Made by a program: the position numbers and the translations under genes | Notes under the pieces: generated by a model | What the model saw: the letters and a program-made list of their open reading frames with translations, nothing else | Databases searched by the model: none | What the model was told of the DNA's origin: nothing | Part shown: one piece after another, positions 54,101 to 64,000 of the stretch | How positions within the stretch are numbered: position 1 is the stretch's first letter | Layout of the letters: every line of letters begins with the position of its first letter | Source: Spinacia oleracea | Taxonomy: Eukaryota; Streptophyta; Magnoliopsida; Caryophyllales; Amaranthaceae | Assembly (NCBI RefSeq): GCF_020520425.1 | Contig: NC_079491.1 | Coordinates: forward strand, 29,503,449-29,567,448 | Direction: 5' to 3' | DNA length: 64,000 bases

Positions 54101-55634
54101 TTCAGCTTGTACTTCATCTTCTTGGTATGACGCTTCAACTATGAAGTCCGCCAATGCCTGGGCTTTGATTGCCGTTCTTGGCCGGAATTCCAAGTCAAAT
54201 TCTGACAGCTCTATTGCCCACTTTAACAGCCTGCCTGATGTATCTAGCTTGCTAATGGCTTTTTCGAGAGGGAAGTTTGTCAACACTTCGATTGTATGTG
54301 CATCAAAGTATGGTCTTAAATGTCTAGCCGTGATAAGGACTGCATATGCCATTTTCTCCACCAACGTGTATCTTGTTTCTGGGCCGTTTAGCACATGGCT
54401 CACAAAATATACTGGTTGCTGCACTTTGTTATCTGTTTCGGCTACCAGTACTGCTGCGACTGTTTTTGGCGACGCCGATATGTACAATTGTAATTTTCCG
54501 CCTTCATTTGCCCTTGCTATTGTTGGTAGGTTCTTCAGGTGAATTTTTAGAGATTCAAAAGCCTCTTGCTCTGCCGGCCACCATTTGAATTTCTTGTTTT
54601 GCCTCAAGGTTGTGAAGAAGGGCATCTGCTTATCTGCCGACTTGTTCACAAATCTGTTCAAGGCGACCATTCTTCTTGTCAACCGTTGTATGTCTTTTAC
54701 ACTTTTGGGTTGCGGCAGACTGATAATTGCTTCTACTTTTTCTGGGTTTGCGTCTATGCCACGCTCGCTGACTTAAGAATCCCAAAATTTTTCCTGATCT
54801 TACTCCGAAGACGCATTTCTTCGGGTTTAATTTCATCCTGTACTTTCTCAAAGTCTCGAAAGTTTCACGGAGATCGGTAATATGATCCTCCTCTTTCCGG
54901 CTTTTTACGATAGAGTCGTCTACATAGACCTCCGCGTTTCTGCCTTTTTGGTCGGCAAACACCTTGTCGACCAGCCTTTGATACGTTGCCTTTGCATTTT
55001 TCAACCCGAATGGCATTGCCTTGTAGCAGAAAACTCCTGCATCTGTGATAAAAGCCGCCTTTTTTCTGTCTGATTTATGCAGGCTGACCTGGTGATATCC
55101 TGAGAAAGCATCTAAGAAACTGAGCATTGCGTGGCCGCTAGTAGAGTCCACCAGCCTATCAATCCTTGGCAGCGGGTAAAAATCTTCCGGACATGCTCTG
55201 TTAAGGTTGGTGAAATCTACACACATCCTCCATGACCCACTCGGCTTTTTTACCATTACTACATTTGCCAACCATTCAGGGTAATCACATGGCTCAATGA
55301 AACCTGCCGCCAACAGTTTATCCACCTCTTCTTGTATTGCTGCCATTTTCTCCGTGGAGAAGTTACGCTTTTTCTGCCGTACTGGCCTAACATTTCTGTC
55401 GGCGTTTAACCGATGGACCATTATCTCTGGATCCATACCAGGCATCTCATCTGCTGAGAATGCAAAGATGTCCGCATGCTCTCTTAGCAAGCTTATGAGG
55501 TTGACCTTCATGTCACTCTCCATTTCTGTACCAATCACGACCGTTCTATCCTGCTGTCCGACCTCCAGCTCAATATTCTCCGTCAGACCATCTAGCATTG
55601 GTCTTGGTGCTGTTACCGGTCTTTCATCAAAGTG
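54101..55634 (-). pseudogene. Tat reverse transcriptase and first RNase H
   Basis: RT motifs: EWLANVVMVKKPSGSWRMC, FLDAFSGYHQ (first catalytic Asp), MPFGLKNAKATYQRLVD and the YVDD active site in AEVYVDDSIVKS at about 54905. A frame break near 54770 separates RT from the connection and RNase H, which has FVSHVLNGPETRYT, EKMAYAVLITARHLRPYF and WAIELSEFDLEF. Another break near 54095 separates it from the second RNase H. Confidence 0.87.
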
Positions 55635-56900
55635 TTATATGTCTAGGTCAGTTTGACCTCTTTTCGTCGCATTTTTCTTTCCTGGCGGCCTTTTTTCTTG
55701 CCTTGCCCGCTCAGTGGTCAAGTTTACTTCTGGGACCATTCTTCCCGGTGTTCTCAAAGCAGTCAAGTAACAGGATCTTGCCACCAACTGACTCCCCCTT
55801 ATCTTTGTCGGCCTTTCCAGGTTCGACATATATATCATTGTCAAGTGATAGGTGGAGACTACTGCCTGCGCGTCGTGTATGAATGGACGGCTGATGATCA
55901 CATTGTAGGCCGCTGGTACTTTGATGATTAGGAAATCCACCATGAGATCTCGCATCTCAGACCCCTCTCCGATTTTCACTGGCAGTCGTATGCTACCTTC
56001 TGGATACACTGTAGATCCTGAGAAACCGATTACTGGGTAGCTCACCCTTTGAAGCTCTTCCTCTGGTATGTGCAACTGCTTGAAAGCTTCCCAGAAAATG
56101 ATGTTTGCTGAGCTACCTCCGTCTACCAGTTCTCGGTTCACATCGGCATTTGCTATGTCAATTGTTAGAACTAGCGGGTCATCATGCGGGAAAATGATGC
56201 CTCTGCAATCCGATTCCGAGAATGTCATCACTGGTATGCTGGGTGGGTTCGGCCACACTCTTGTGTTGTGATAGTTTACCATGTGCCTGTGTTCCTCCAA
56301 ACTTCTGCTGGCGTCGCTTATCGTCCCTCCGTGGACTGGGCCGCCAGAGATTACATATACGGGTGGTTTTTTCCCGCCATCCCTCTGTTCTGCTCTGGCA
56401 CTGGTTTCCGGTTTTCTTTGCTCAATTCTAGGTGGCTGATATGGCTGTTCGATTCTGGGGTATTGTTGTTGATTTTGCTGCTGTTGTGGCCGGTATGAAT
56501 TGGCAGGGTTTCCCCCCACCGAGTTGTTGTTACCATTTCCCTGCCTCGCCCTATACTGCGAAAAATACCCCTTTCTGATCATATCCTCAATGTTGTCTTT
56601 GAGGTCTCTGCAGTCCTCTGTGAGGTGGCCGTGCTCATTATGGAAGTCGCAGAATTTTTTGACATTTCTTTCCCTACTCTACATTGGTGGCGGCCTTCTC
56701 CAACCGTCCATCTTGTTGTTTATGTTGTAAATTGTCGTCCGCGGTGTGTTCAGCGGTGTGCAGTTATCAAAGAGTCCTCTGGACTCCCTTCTATCCTGTC
56801 GGGGTCTTTGCCCCTGTGGATTGGCATTTCTGTTGTTCTGGTTTTTCTGGCTTGCCCCTTGCTGATTATTGTTCTGGTGAAAATTGTTTGCTCCTCTTCC
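55635..56900 (-). pseudogene. Tat Gag C-terminus and aspartic protease
   Basis: Same frame as Gag, after TAG 56904-56906. Gag end with Asn/Gln/Arg-rich tract, a Cys/His cluster CDFHNEHGHLTEDC (broken before it by TAG 56679-56681), then the protease signature NRELVDGGSSANIIF near 56140. TAA at 55635-55637 separates this from RT. The DGGSS form of the active site is usual for Tat elements. Confidence 0.82.
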
Positions 56901-56903
56901 CGC

Positions 56904-58085
56904 CTAGGGGTTGTTATAGTTTGGATTGTATCCGGCATTTCCGCCGGTTGCCATTGCTACACTGGAGATCTTCATCATTTCATCCCCCCTGATGTACTCA
57001 TTTGCCTTGTCTAGGACGTTGCCCAGATTAGTGTATGATTTCCGGCCGAGGTACTTCTTGAATTCACACTCTTGCATTCCCCTCATCAGAGCCAGAACTG
57101 CGACCTCCTGCTGTAGGTTGGGGATAGTGATTGATTCGTTGTTAAAGCGGGTGAGATAGTCTCTTAACGGCTCTCTATCTCTTTGAGCGAACGACATTAA
57201 CTCTCCCGACGATTTCTTTCTCTTCTGTTTGCTCACAAATCGTGACAAAAACGCCGCCTGTAGCTGTTGAAAGCTGTAAATGGACTGAGCCTCTATGCCC
57301 TTATACCAGCTTGCTGCAACTCCTAAGAGTGTGGATGGGAACACCTTGCACCACATGGCGTCAGAATCTGTGTACATCATCATGTGTTGTTCGAATGTGG
57401 TGCAGTGATCCTCCGGATCCGTTGTCCCATCGTATCTTCCTGTCGGGATTTTTATCTTTTCCATCCTTTCTTCAAGGATTTCTCGGCACAGGGGAGAGTC
57501 TTTTGGCTGGATTGTCTGCCGTCTAGCTACCTGTAGAACCGGCGCTCTTCGCTCATATTCTGTGGTGGGGATTTGCTCTGTTTCATGCCATTCTGTTTCC
57601 GGTGGATCCGAGCGCTTTCTTTTTTCCGTGGTGTTTTCTTGATTTAGTGCGGTTAAGAGATCCTTAACAGGCAGGTGGGGATTTGCCGACTTGGTCTTTC
57701 TTAGACTGCCGACTGAACCTGGCTGCTGGGCGGCCGGTAATTCAGATAAAGCGGTCATGACCGCCGACAATGTTTTCAACTGCTCTCCAGTGAATACTTC
57801 CGATAGGGGAGACAGGCGCTCCTGCAACGTCTGTTCTAAGGGTGTTTTTGGTTGCTCTCTGACAGGGCTTTCCATTTCTAACTCATCATCATCTTCTACT
57901 GTGAACTCTTTTTGCGCCGGTAACGGGGTGTTTTTTGTCACTGGGCTTAGAATTGGTTGCGCTTGCAATGGATGGGCTGGGTTTACAAGTGAGGGTTGGA
58001 ATTTGGAGGTTCCCGCCGATTGCGGAGTTGTTGCTTTTTCCTGGCTTTTCTTTGATTTTTTACCGTCTTTCAGTGAGAGATCCAT
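56904..58085 (-). CDS. Tat Gag capsid region
   Basis: I choose ATG 58085 (MDLSLKDGKKS). The N-terminal third is low complexity (Lys, Pro, Ser, Gln). The retrotransposon Gag domain (about 220-360) shows PTGRYDGTTDPEDHCTTFEQ, SWYKGIEAQSIYSFQQLQ, LSRFVSKQKRKKSSGEL and FAQRDREPLRDYLTRFN. The product forms virus-like particles around element RNA. The frame ends at TAG 56904, likely premature because the Gag tail continues in the same frame. It lies about 52 bases inside the primer site. Confidence 0.82.
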   Translation of the reverse strand: MDLSLKDGKKSKKSQEKATTPQSAGTSKFQPSLVNPAHPLQAQPILSPVTKNTPLPAQKEFTVEDDDELEMESPVREQPKTPLEQTLQERLSPLSEVFTGEQLKTLSAVMTALSELPAAQQPGSVGSLRKTKSANPHLPVKDLLTALNQENTTEKRKRSDPPETEWHETEQIPTTEYERRAPVLQVARRQTIQPKDSPLCREILEERMEKIKIPTGRYDGTTDPEDHCTTFEQHMMMYTDSDAMWCKVFPSTLLGVAASWYKGIEAQSIYSFQQLQAAFLSRFVSKQKRKKSSGELMSFAQRDREPLRDYLTRFNNESITIPNLQQEVAVLALMRGMQECEFKKYLGRKSYTNLGNVLDKANEYIRGDEMMKISSVAMATGGNAGYNPNYNNP

Positions 58086-58119
58086 ACTGACTGTTCTACC
58101 TTTACAAGGGATGAGGTCC

Positions 58120-58136
58120 CCTCCTTCTAGCGCCAA
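58120..58136 (-). other. Primer-binding site of the Tat element
   Basis: Minus strand TTGGCGCTAGAAGGAGG directly inside the 5' LTR, a form seen in many plant gypsy elements with gag-pol in one frame. Confidence 0.75.
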
Positions 58137-58137
58137 T

Positions 58138-58613
58138 TGTTCCGGGTGTGGAATGAGAACAGCTGACTGTGGGATACTTGATTCCTGTTGAGGGTGCCGG
58201 TTGGTATCTGCACAACAGAATAGATTAACTAGCCTCGGGGGTGGTTCGAGGATCCCCCCCTCCGATGCCTAAGTAAGATTACTGAGAGATTGAGAGGTGA
58301 TTAAGAGATAATCAAAGAGTAAGAAAGAAGTGTGTTTAAGTGTTTGTGTACCTCATAGCAATAAATGAGGTGCTCCTTATATAGACCAATCCAAGGGTAC
58401 GATCAGGTGGGTCCCTTGTGGTTGGATAACAACCTGTTGATAGTGACCCTTGGTTGGTTGTCCTCTGTGATAACGCCGGTAAGGTTCCTCAAATACTGCC
58501 GGTAGGTTCTGTTTACCTAAGATGACCAAATTACCTGCAGGTTGAAGTTGGTTGAAGTTTACCTACGGGGAGTTCTGCCGGTACCCAGTGGTGCCGGCTG
58601 GACACCCCGTACA
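58138..58613 (-). repeat. 5' LTR of the Tat element
   Basis: Same TATA block at about 58373-58392 would start the genomic transcript. Followed on the minus strand by the primer site. Confidence 0.92.
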
Positions 58614-59082
58614 ATAACGACCCCATACCTACCTAAAAAAAAAAAAAGATGGCTCACCCTTAAATAAATGTGTAAAAGTGCTGCAAATTTGTTATATAAT
58701 GTCAACGGTAATATAAGTATTGTCATTGTTATATACTGTTATTATTGTATTAAAATACTGTCACAATCACCCAAAAAAAGAAATTATGTATACAACTGTA
58801 ATGAAATATAAAAAGTAAAGAGACCACTTAAATGAATGGATAAAAGTGTTTCATATTAAATGAATGGGTAAAAGTATGTATAAAGTGTTATATAAGTATT
58901 GTCATCGTTTGCATAAATATTGTCATTATTGTATTAAAATACTGTCATTGTTGTTCTAATTACTGTCATTGTTGCCGATACTTAGTACTTTGTTTGACTT
59001 TTCAACTCATGAAGGGAAAATACCATTTTATCCCGGGTATGGGGTAATTATGCCGTTGTCCACCAGCGATGTAGCCTCCCTC
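58614..59082. other. Right part of the second Mutator-like element
   Basis: Continues the left inverted repeat (ACGACCCCATACCTACC), then AT-rich DNA with repeated TATTGTCATYRTT and AAATACTGTCA phrases, then the right inverted repeat 59030-59082. Confidence 0.7.
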
Positions 59083-59342
59083 GAATTATTAGAGTTTCAT
59101 GTAGGAAATCTATTGATTTCGGCCAATGAAAAATAAAATTTATTTTATTTCACTTACCTATTCGATTTCTTATTTTGTTCCCTAAAATTTGAGTATTATG
59201 CTAATTGAGTGGTGGGGAAGAACATAAAAAATAAAATAACACTCATGCATATACAAAAAATAAAAAGGGAACTTGTACGTTACTCGAAACGTCACCTAAT
59301 AATATAAGTATAAAGTAACTAATAATAAAAAATAAAATGAAG

Positions 59343-59372
59343 CTCGTGTATTGTACGGGCTTCAAAAACTAG
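59343..59372 (+). mobile_element. Helitron-like 3' terminus
   Basis: GCTCGTGTATTGTACGGGC forms an imperfect short hairpin, followed by eight bases and CTAG, then T. This is the arrangement of plant Helitron ends (hairpin then CTRR, insertion before T). The 5' TC end was not located, so only the terminus is claimed. Confidence 0.55.
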
Positions 59373-59542
59373 TTGGGTATATTCAAAAGCAAATTGGTAA
59401 GTAGATTTGTCTTTTAGTTAAGTTACATAATTGTGTGTGAGGAAAAATATATGGGGACCATAAACCAAATAAGGTATGGGAACAACAAATAGGGATATCC
59501 ATTGATGATATATGGGAAAAAAAATTAGGGACAAAGGGAATA

Positions 59543-59852
59543 CTCCCTCCGTTCCGGAATACTTGACCTGTTTTCCTTATCGGGCCGTCCTTTAATACTT
59601 GACATGTTTCTAAAATGGAAATATTCTAACAATATTATATTATTTCTCACTCCACCCCTATTAACCCACCTACCCCTTACTCCGTACAAAAAATAATTAA
59701 AAATTCAACCCCACCTCTTAACCCACCTCCCACTAATTACATTAAAATAATACCCCACTATCAACTACTACCTATTAAATTAAATAAGTCAATTAAAGTC
59801 CCTTAAACTCTGTGCCGGTCAAACCGGGTCGAGTATTATGGGACGGAGGGAG
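59543..59852. mobile_element. Stowaway-like MITE
   Basis: 310 bp, ends CTCCCTCCGTTCCGGAATAC and GTATTATGGGACGGAGGGAG, flanked by TA on both sides. The subterminal TTGACCTG/CGGGTCGA parts also pair. Confidence 0.9.
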
Positions 59853-60969
59853 TAAGTTCTACCATCGTTTCAAAATAGTTGCAACACTCTGCTTTTTGCA
59901 CTGTTCATATAATCTACTTTGTTTATTTTATAATCAAATACTGAAACACATTAATGTGGGATTTTGTTATACTCGTCTTAATGTATATTTTGCGGAAATC
60001 AATTTTGTTACCATTTTTACTTGTCGACAATTAAAAATACTGATTGTTCAAGCTATGTATTGACAAACGTGAAAAAAAAATGTTACAACTAAAAATAAAA
60101 CGGAGGAAGTATATAAATAGTTAAGAATTTGAAACGGGTCTTTGATTACTTTTATTTGACACTATAGTCGGTTATTTTTTTTTATTATTATGTAATGTGC
60201 AAAAAAGGGGTAATGCATCATGACCTACATTTATATTTCATTTGTTCTTTTTTAAATGACACGATTATTTAGGCACGTTTGTCAATGCACAATTTCAAAC
60301 ATTAATATCTACCATTATGGATAAGAAAAAGTTACTCCGTATAAAAAGTTAATATTTAAAAAATATTTATTTAGACGAATATAATAAGACCCCTCACGAC
60401 TTTCTTTTTTCTTAAGTGTAAATAAAAAACGTAAGTCAAATGAGCTAAAACTCATTTGTATCATGTAAATAAGACCGGATGAAGTATAATACTCTGTCAT
60501 AGTAACATAGTTAAAAAAGCATGCAACCCCTGTATGTTCGCATAACCGGTGTGAAGTGGCGTATTAAAAAAAATTGGGTGTTGCATTACCGTCGTTACAA
60601 CTCACAATATATATTAAAAAAACGTAAAACTATAATGCATCTCAAAAGTTATAAATATTCATATTTACGATCAAATACCTACAATACTATTACACCTATT
60701 ATCTACGGGTTTCTTGTGAATTTTGGAATGAATAAATCAATTTAAGATACCGGGTGTTTTAGGTTTTTAAAATTGAATTTTAAAGGCGTGGTTGGTTTTT
60801 TCTTCAAAACTTTAAGAAGACCATATGTTTCAAAGGTCTGGTCTCTTATGTTCTCTAAAGAATTTGATATTTATAGTTGGCTTGTGCGGGGTATTTTAGA
60901 GCATCTCCAATGGTTTAGCTAAGAACTAGCTTTAAACTTATAAAATTTCAAGATAATAGATAGACTAAT
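59853..60969. other. AT-rich intergenic DNA
   Basis: Short frames only (59812-60063, 60521-60745) without recognisable content. No promoter, splice or repeat structure I can support, apart from scattered A/T runs. Confidence 0.5.
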
Positions 60970-62471
60970 TGTAATACCCCGAAATTTTTAAACTCGATTT
61001 ATTAAAATTAATAATATTTTATTAACGTAATTTCGTTTTAATTATTAGAAATAATTTAAAATTTTCGTTATTTTAAACGATTTTACGATTTATTTTAAAC
61101 GATAAATTTATAAACGAAAATTTATTTATTTTTCGTTAACGATATATTTTACGAGACTTTGTTTTAATTAAACATTTCTATTTTTAGTAATTTCCAAAAA
61201 TAGAAACAGAATTTCCGAATTTTAGTCAACCATGTGAAATTACGAAAATGCCCTTGGAGCACCAAGATTCCATTTCCCTTTCTTCTCTTCCTTGCTCCCC
61301 ACGTACAAAGTAAGGAGGAAATTTCCTTCCTTCCTTCTTCCCTCATTTCAGTCTCCATTCAAAACAAATATCAAGTTTGCTTCTTCCACTTCAATCCTTT
61401 ACAAATTCAACAATTTCAGAATTTCCATTTGCAAAAACAAGAGACCAATTCCACTTCTTTTTCTCTCTTCTCTGATTCAAGCAATCAATCACCACCATCA
61501 CTGAAACCACCGTGACAACCACCGCCCACCACCACCATTATCTGCTGCCCAGCACCACCATCTCAACCACGCAACAACCACCAACGCCACCTTGTAGCCA
61601 CCACAAACACCCCCGCATTCCCTGCTTCCCCTCCCCTGTTCGTACTCCCTCTCCCTTTCCCTTACTGTTCCGCCACCGCAAGACCAACCACCATCAATCA
61701 CCACCGCCTCCCTACCATCATTGCTCACCCCACCTACCTTCATCGCCGGTAAGAACCCGACCCAAATACCCCACTCAAACTCCCCTGCTTCCTAGTTTTC
61801 GCACCCCACCTCTGCCTTGCACTCCTCTTCGCTCCGCCGCAGGCACCGCCGTGCCACCACGCTCCACCTCCCTTCTTGTTTGCGCAGCCACCGCACCCCC
61901 TGAACCACCTAAGCCACCGCACCCCCTGAACCACCTAAGCCACCTCACAAAAGTCCCCTGCCCTCCTCTTCTTTTCGCACAAACCTCCCCCTTCCTTGCT
62001 GTTTCGCCGCCGCGAAACCACACCAGCACCACCGTCTCTCCGGCGCGTCCCTGCTGCGCCGCCGACCACCATCTTCCCTCTCCTTCCTCCTCGTGCTTCC
62101 CTCCTCCTTCGTGCGCTGCCCTCCCCTGTTCGTGCCCTGTTTCGCACCACCCCCCCCCTTCCCTCTTTGGTCGACTTTCAGATAAACCAAAAACCAAATG
62201 CCTGATCTTGTTTGCTTGCTTTAATAAACCCAAATCAAAGCTGGCCCAATTCTAAACTCTTGGGCTTTTGGTAAGGCAATTATAAATTTTCAGATTTCAA
62301 TTAATCAATATTTATATTATAATAAATTTGTACTATATAATTATTTACTAATAAAATTACTTATTGTTTTTCAGGTTTAATTATTGATTACAAAAAAAAA
62401 AAAAAATTTACTAGCTTTATAAATCAAAAATGGAATTTAAATAATATTTTTTTTATGTAAATCGATTTATG

Positions 62472-62561
<90 letters not shown>

Positions 62562-63801
62562 ATTTAAATTTCGTTTAGTAATATTTTCGTTAAATTATAA
62601 AATTATACTTTTTATTAAAATTCATTATAAATTCATTATGATTTATAAATATCGATTTGAGATTATTTATCGTTTCAATAACTAATTCATTAATTTAATA
62701 TTCTGAAAGAATCGGACTTGAAGCTCAGGACGAACGATCCATCGAACAGGAAGTATAAACTACGGTTGAGGTAACATCTATTCCTAACACCCACAATCCC
62801 CTTATGAACTGTGTTTTATGAATTTATGAAATATGTTTATAATGATATGCTTTAATGGATTGTGGGATATGAATTGTGTTTATAAAGTGTGTTTTATGCA
62901 TGATGATATTCAAATGTGCTTATGAATTATTTTATAAGAATGATGAGTTACGAATAAGATACGAAACATGATAAATAAAAGTGTAATCGGTTCTGGCAGT
63001 TAGTGGGGTTACTATTTCTAGGTCGTGCACGTACCGCCGTACCGTGGGACACCCAACAAGGGAGAGTGCTCCTTGAGGGTTACCGCAAGCTAATAAAAAA
63101 GAAACTATTTAGGTACGGGCGTATGTCCAACAAGGGAGAGTGCTCCTTGAGGACTATCGCAAGGTGGGAGGCGTCCCGCAAGGCTAACTTGTCAGTTACC
63201 AAGTAAAAAGAAGGTTTTATGAAAGATAATGGGAACTATCAAAGTTTCAAGTTATAAATGATGTTTTATTGCATTTATGAAAATGTTTTACTATGTTCTA
63301 TTCTCCCTGATTGCAAAGTAAATAAAATGAATTGAAATGAGTTTACGCTGTTAGGGTAGTATGTTACTGGGCCTCGGCTCACGATGTTGCTTTTGTTTTA
63401 GGTACGAAGAAGATCATGGGATGCCTTAGAGTGAGGATGCAACCATCAAATTCACGATCGATGTTTAATAAAGATAACTATGTCATTAGTAATAAAGGGA
63501 TGTATTAATTAAACTCTAAGTTTGATTTCACGATTTGAGTTAGATTTTTAAATTAATGTTTAAACTTGTTAGAAATATTTATTAAGGTTTACTTAGATTT
63601 CAATGTAAATTTTAAAGAATTAATCGAAGTGAAGCATAATTACTGTTACTCAACAGTAGTCAGTAAACGTAAAAAGGTTATGTCGCCTTGTATTTCCCAC
63701 GAGGGAGATACGGCAAGTGACGCTCCGACTAAATTAGGGTTTCCGCTGCTAATTAAAGATAATTAACCTAATTAATGGTGTTTAGAAGCCGGGGTGTTAC
63801 A
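60970..63801 (+). repeat. Long 5' LTR of a gypsy (chromovirus-like) element
   Basis: Starts TGTAATACCCCGAAATTTTT and ends GCCGGGGTGTTACA. The two termini are inverted relatives, and a Met primer site follows. A length of 2.8 kb suits Tekay/Del chromoviruses; the lineage is inferred. It holds a C-rich tract (61490-62200), a TA microsatellite and a duplicated phrase ACAAGGGAGAGTGCTCCTTG (63054 and 63130). CTAAT at 60965-60969 would be the first target-duplication copy; the second is outside the window. Confidence 0.8.
62474..62557. repeat. (TA)n microsatellite, about 42 units
   Basis: Uninterrupted AT dinucleotide run of about 84 bp inside the long LTR. Expect length polymorphism and unreliable assembly here. 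Confidence 0.95.
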
Positions 63802-64000
63802 GTTTGGTATTCAGAGCCAAGGTTCTGGGCCATAAGTGCTAAAACTTACGGGTTTTGCACGTAATAAAATTCAATAGGTTTTAAGCGAAGAGTTTCAAGA
63901 AATAAGTTAAAAAGAATATGTTAAAATCAATTCAAGTTAAAATGGAATGAGTGTGAGTGTAGGAATGGGATTAAAGGGATTTATTCTCCTGTTATTTATG
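63802..64000 (+). other. Primer site and leader of the chromovirus-like element
   Basis: TTTGGTATTCAGAGCC at 63803-63818 is the initiator-Met primer site with one extra T. The remaining bases are untranslated leader, and gag would start beyond the window. Confidence 0.7.

Larger units (their letters stand above)
45987..58613 (-). mobile_element. Ty3/gypsy retrotransposon, Tat lineage
   Basis: LTRs of 474 and 476 bp (45987-46460, 58138-58613) read TGTACGG...CCGGAACA on the minus strand. ATAAT and ATAAC flank the element, one base apart from a perfect duplication. Order on the minus strand: primer site, gag, protease, RT, RNase H, a second RNase H, integrase, a 158-bp tandem array, an antisense ORF, a 28-bp tandem array, polypurine tract, 3' LTR. 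The second RNase H, the tandem arrays and the antisense ORF are known Tat traits. LTRs differ at about 11 sites, so it is older than the LARD and probably older than the SIRE copy. Several frame breaks and stops make it inactive. Confidence 0.92.
45950..59082. mobile_element. Second Mutator-like element, split by a Tat retrotransposon
   Basis: GAATTATTA flanks it at 45941-45949 and 59083-59091, a perfect 9-bp duplication. The left end GGAGGTTGTCTACCTCGCTG... and the right end ...CAGCGATGTAGCCTCCCTC are imperfect inverted repeats sharing CGCTGGTGGACA and GCATAAT..ACCCCATACC. The left repeat is cut at 45986 and continues at 58614-58640. Without the insertion it is about 500 bp, with no transposase. 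Confidence 0.82.

Noticed and set aside
61512..62255. 247-codon Pro/His/Ser-rich ORF
   Set aside because: Lies in the C-rich block of an LTR; composition alone keeps the frames open on both strands.

Overview
The window is nuclear DNA of a flowering plant. It has GT-AG introns, plant-specific gene families (OVATE, CAF1, a plant-type E2F) and dense nested retrotransposons and MITEs. The mix of repeats suggests a Caryophyllales/Amaranthaceae species (spinach, beet or quinoa type), but that is a guess from style, not from a match. No rRNA, tRNA, CRISPR or prokaryotic operon structure was seen.

Layout. 1-3087: the 5' part of a decayed Ty1/copia element on the minus strand (LTR, primer site, Gag, protease, integrase). 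3088-26110: a stack of insertions. A local tandem repeat was hit by a Mutator-like element (3343-25730, 9-bp target duplication) that carries an intron-containing HSP90 gene fragment. A SIRE-type copia element (4007-25407) landed inside the HSP90 exon. A non-coding Tat-like LARD (4885-15857) then landed in its 5' LTR, and another LTR element reduced to a solo LTR (17991-19281) landed in its integrase. Every layer has a matching target-site duplication, so the order can be read directly.

26100-45900 is the gene island: a CAF1-type deadenylase (28561-29397, +), an OVATE family protein (31559-32125, -), a small lysine-rich protein of unknown function (36479-36883, -), a two-exon plastid DUF1279/FAM210-like protein (38254-39005, +) and a 14-exon E2F transcription factor (39570-45261, -) convergent with it. 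Between them lie Stowaway-like MITEs (TIR CTCCCTCCGTTTC and variants) and other short TIR elements.

45950-59082: a second, short Mutator-like element (9-bp target duplication) split by a Ty3/gypsy Tat-lineage element (45987-58613, minus strand). That element has Gag, protease, reverse transcriptase, two RNase H domains and integrase. It also has an antisense, intron-containing ORF (48101-51192, +), a 158-bp tandem array and a 28-bp tandem array whose unit resembles the element's own polypurine tract. 59083-64000: a Helitron-like 3' end, another MITE, AT-rich DNA, and the long LTR and primer site of a chromovirus-like gypsy element that leaves the window.

The host genes are not an operon or pathway; each is independently promoted. 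The most unusual material is in the mobile layers: the accessory ORFs of the SIRE and Tat elements, the hairpin motif repeated six times in the LARD, and the polypurine-like tandem array.
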